A stretch of DNA of 64,000 nt from the NCBI GenBank assembly GCA_950097015.1, contig CATNEN010000039.1, forward strand, positions 11,192,001 to 11,256,000, written 5' to 3'. Below are positions 63,836-64,000 of the stretch, piece by piece. Numbering within the stretch: the stretch's first letter is position 1; each line of letters begins with the position of its first letter. The notes beneath the pieces were generated by a model. It had not been told where the DNA came from and did not search any database. It saw only the letters and a list, made by a program, of their open reading frames with translations. The position numbers were made by a program, and so were the translations under genes. The stretch comes from Macrostomum hystrix (lineage: Eukaryota; Platyhelminthes; Macrostomidae).

Positions 63836-64000
63836 GTCAGACCTAGAATCTCTTACTATCTAAATTTCAAGTCTGAAATTGTTTAAAACCGACTTTTTTA
63901 CTTTTATTCAGTCATCTCGGGTTGAAATCTCTTTTGGAATCAGTTAAACATGGTTTATTTTGCGTTTCAGATCTCCAGTGTGAGTTTTGATCTGTGAGAT

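Noticed and set aside
1-64000. CRISPR arrays
   Set aside because: The tandem repeats here are contiguous minisatellites without unique spacers, in a eukaryotic genome.

Overview
The window is animal nuclear DNA: multi-exon genes with GT-AG introns, AATAAA polyadenylation signals, tRNA-derived SINEs, cut-and-paste transposons and a non-LTR retrotransposon. The gene set (calpain, LITAF, J-domain and WSC proteins, two orphan GPCRs, a bridge-like lipid-transfer protein) together with dense minisatellites suggests a free-living invertebrate. A flatworm is my guess and is not proven. There is no bacterial-style operon or CRISPR array.

Layout. 1-3.2 kb: non-coding, SINE pieces, a 62-bp tandem repeat. 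3.26-3.86 kb (+): small Tyr-rich membrane protein. 5.05-6.43 kb (-): two-exon LITAF-domain protein. 8.17-11.64 kb (-): four-exon J-domain membrane protein (DNAJC30-like), with a foldback element in intron 1 and a retroelement scrap in intron 3. 12.85-22.43 kb: a nest of DNA transposons whose target-site duplications are still readable: a hAT inside a non-autonomous hAT-type element, and a mariner inside a TA-flanked non-autonomous element. 20.27-34.67 kb (+): a thirteen-exon BLTP3 (UHRF1BP1/SHIP164) homologue in which most introns carry either their own private minisatellite or a SINE copy. 35.45-38.19 kb: a 30-bp satellite with a 180-bp higher-order period. 39.14-40.25 kb (-): orphan GPCR. 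42.0-50.06 kb (+): a secreted WSC-domain gene whose coding exon is split by a 6.4-kb non-LTR retrotransposon with a 14-bp target-site duplication. 51.05-52.28 kb (+): intronless PLP aminotransferase. 52.78-54.05 kb (-): second GPCR, frameshifted. 54.74-56.34 kb (+): multipass, weakly TRP-like protein, also frameshifted. 57.65-59.86 kb (-): calpain without an EF-hand domain. 63.56 kb to the end (+): start of a possible RALGPS-type RasGEF gene.

The genes do not form one pathway. BLTP3, LITAF and calpain relate loosely to endolysosomal membranes and calcium-dependent proteolysis, but I see no sign of co-regulation. The main interest is genome dynamics: nested insertions that can be ordered in time, two unrecognised tRNA-derived SINE families, intronic minisatellites, and a retrotransposon that has interrupted a host exon. 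Exon boundaries were inferred by hand from splice consensus, reading phase and family similarity.
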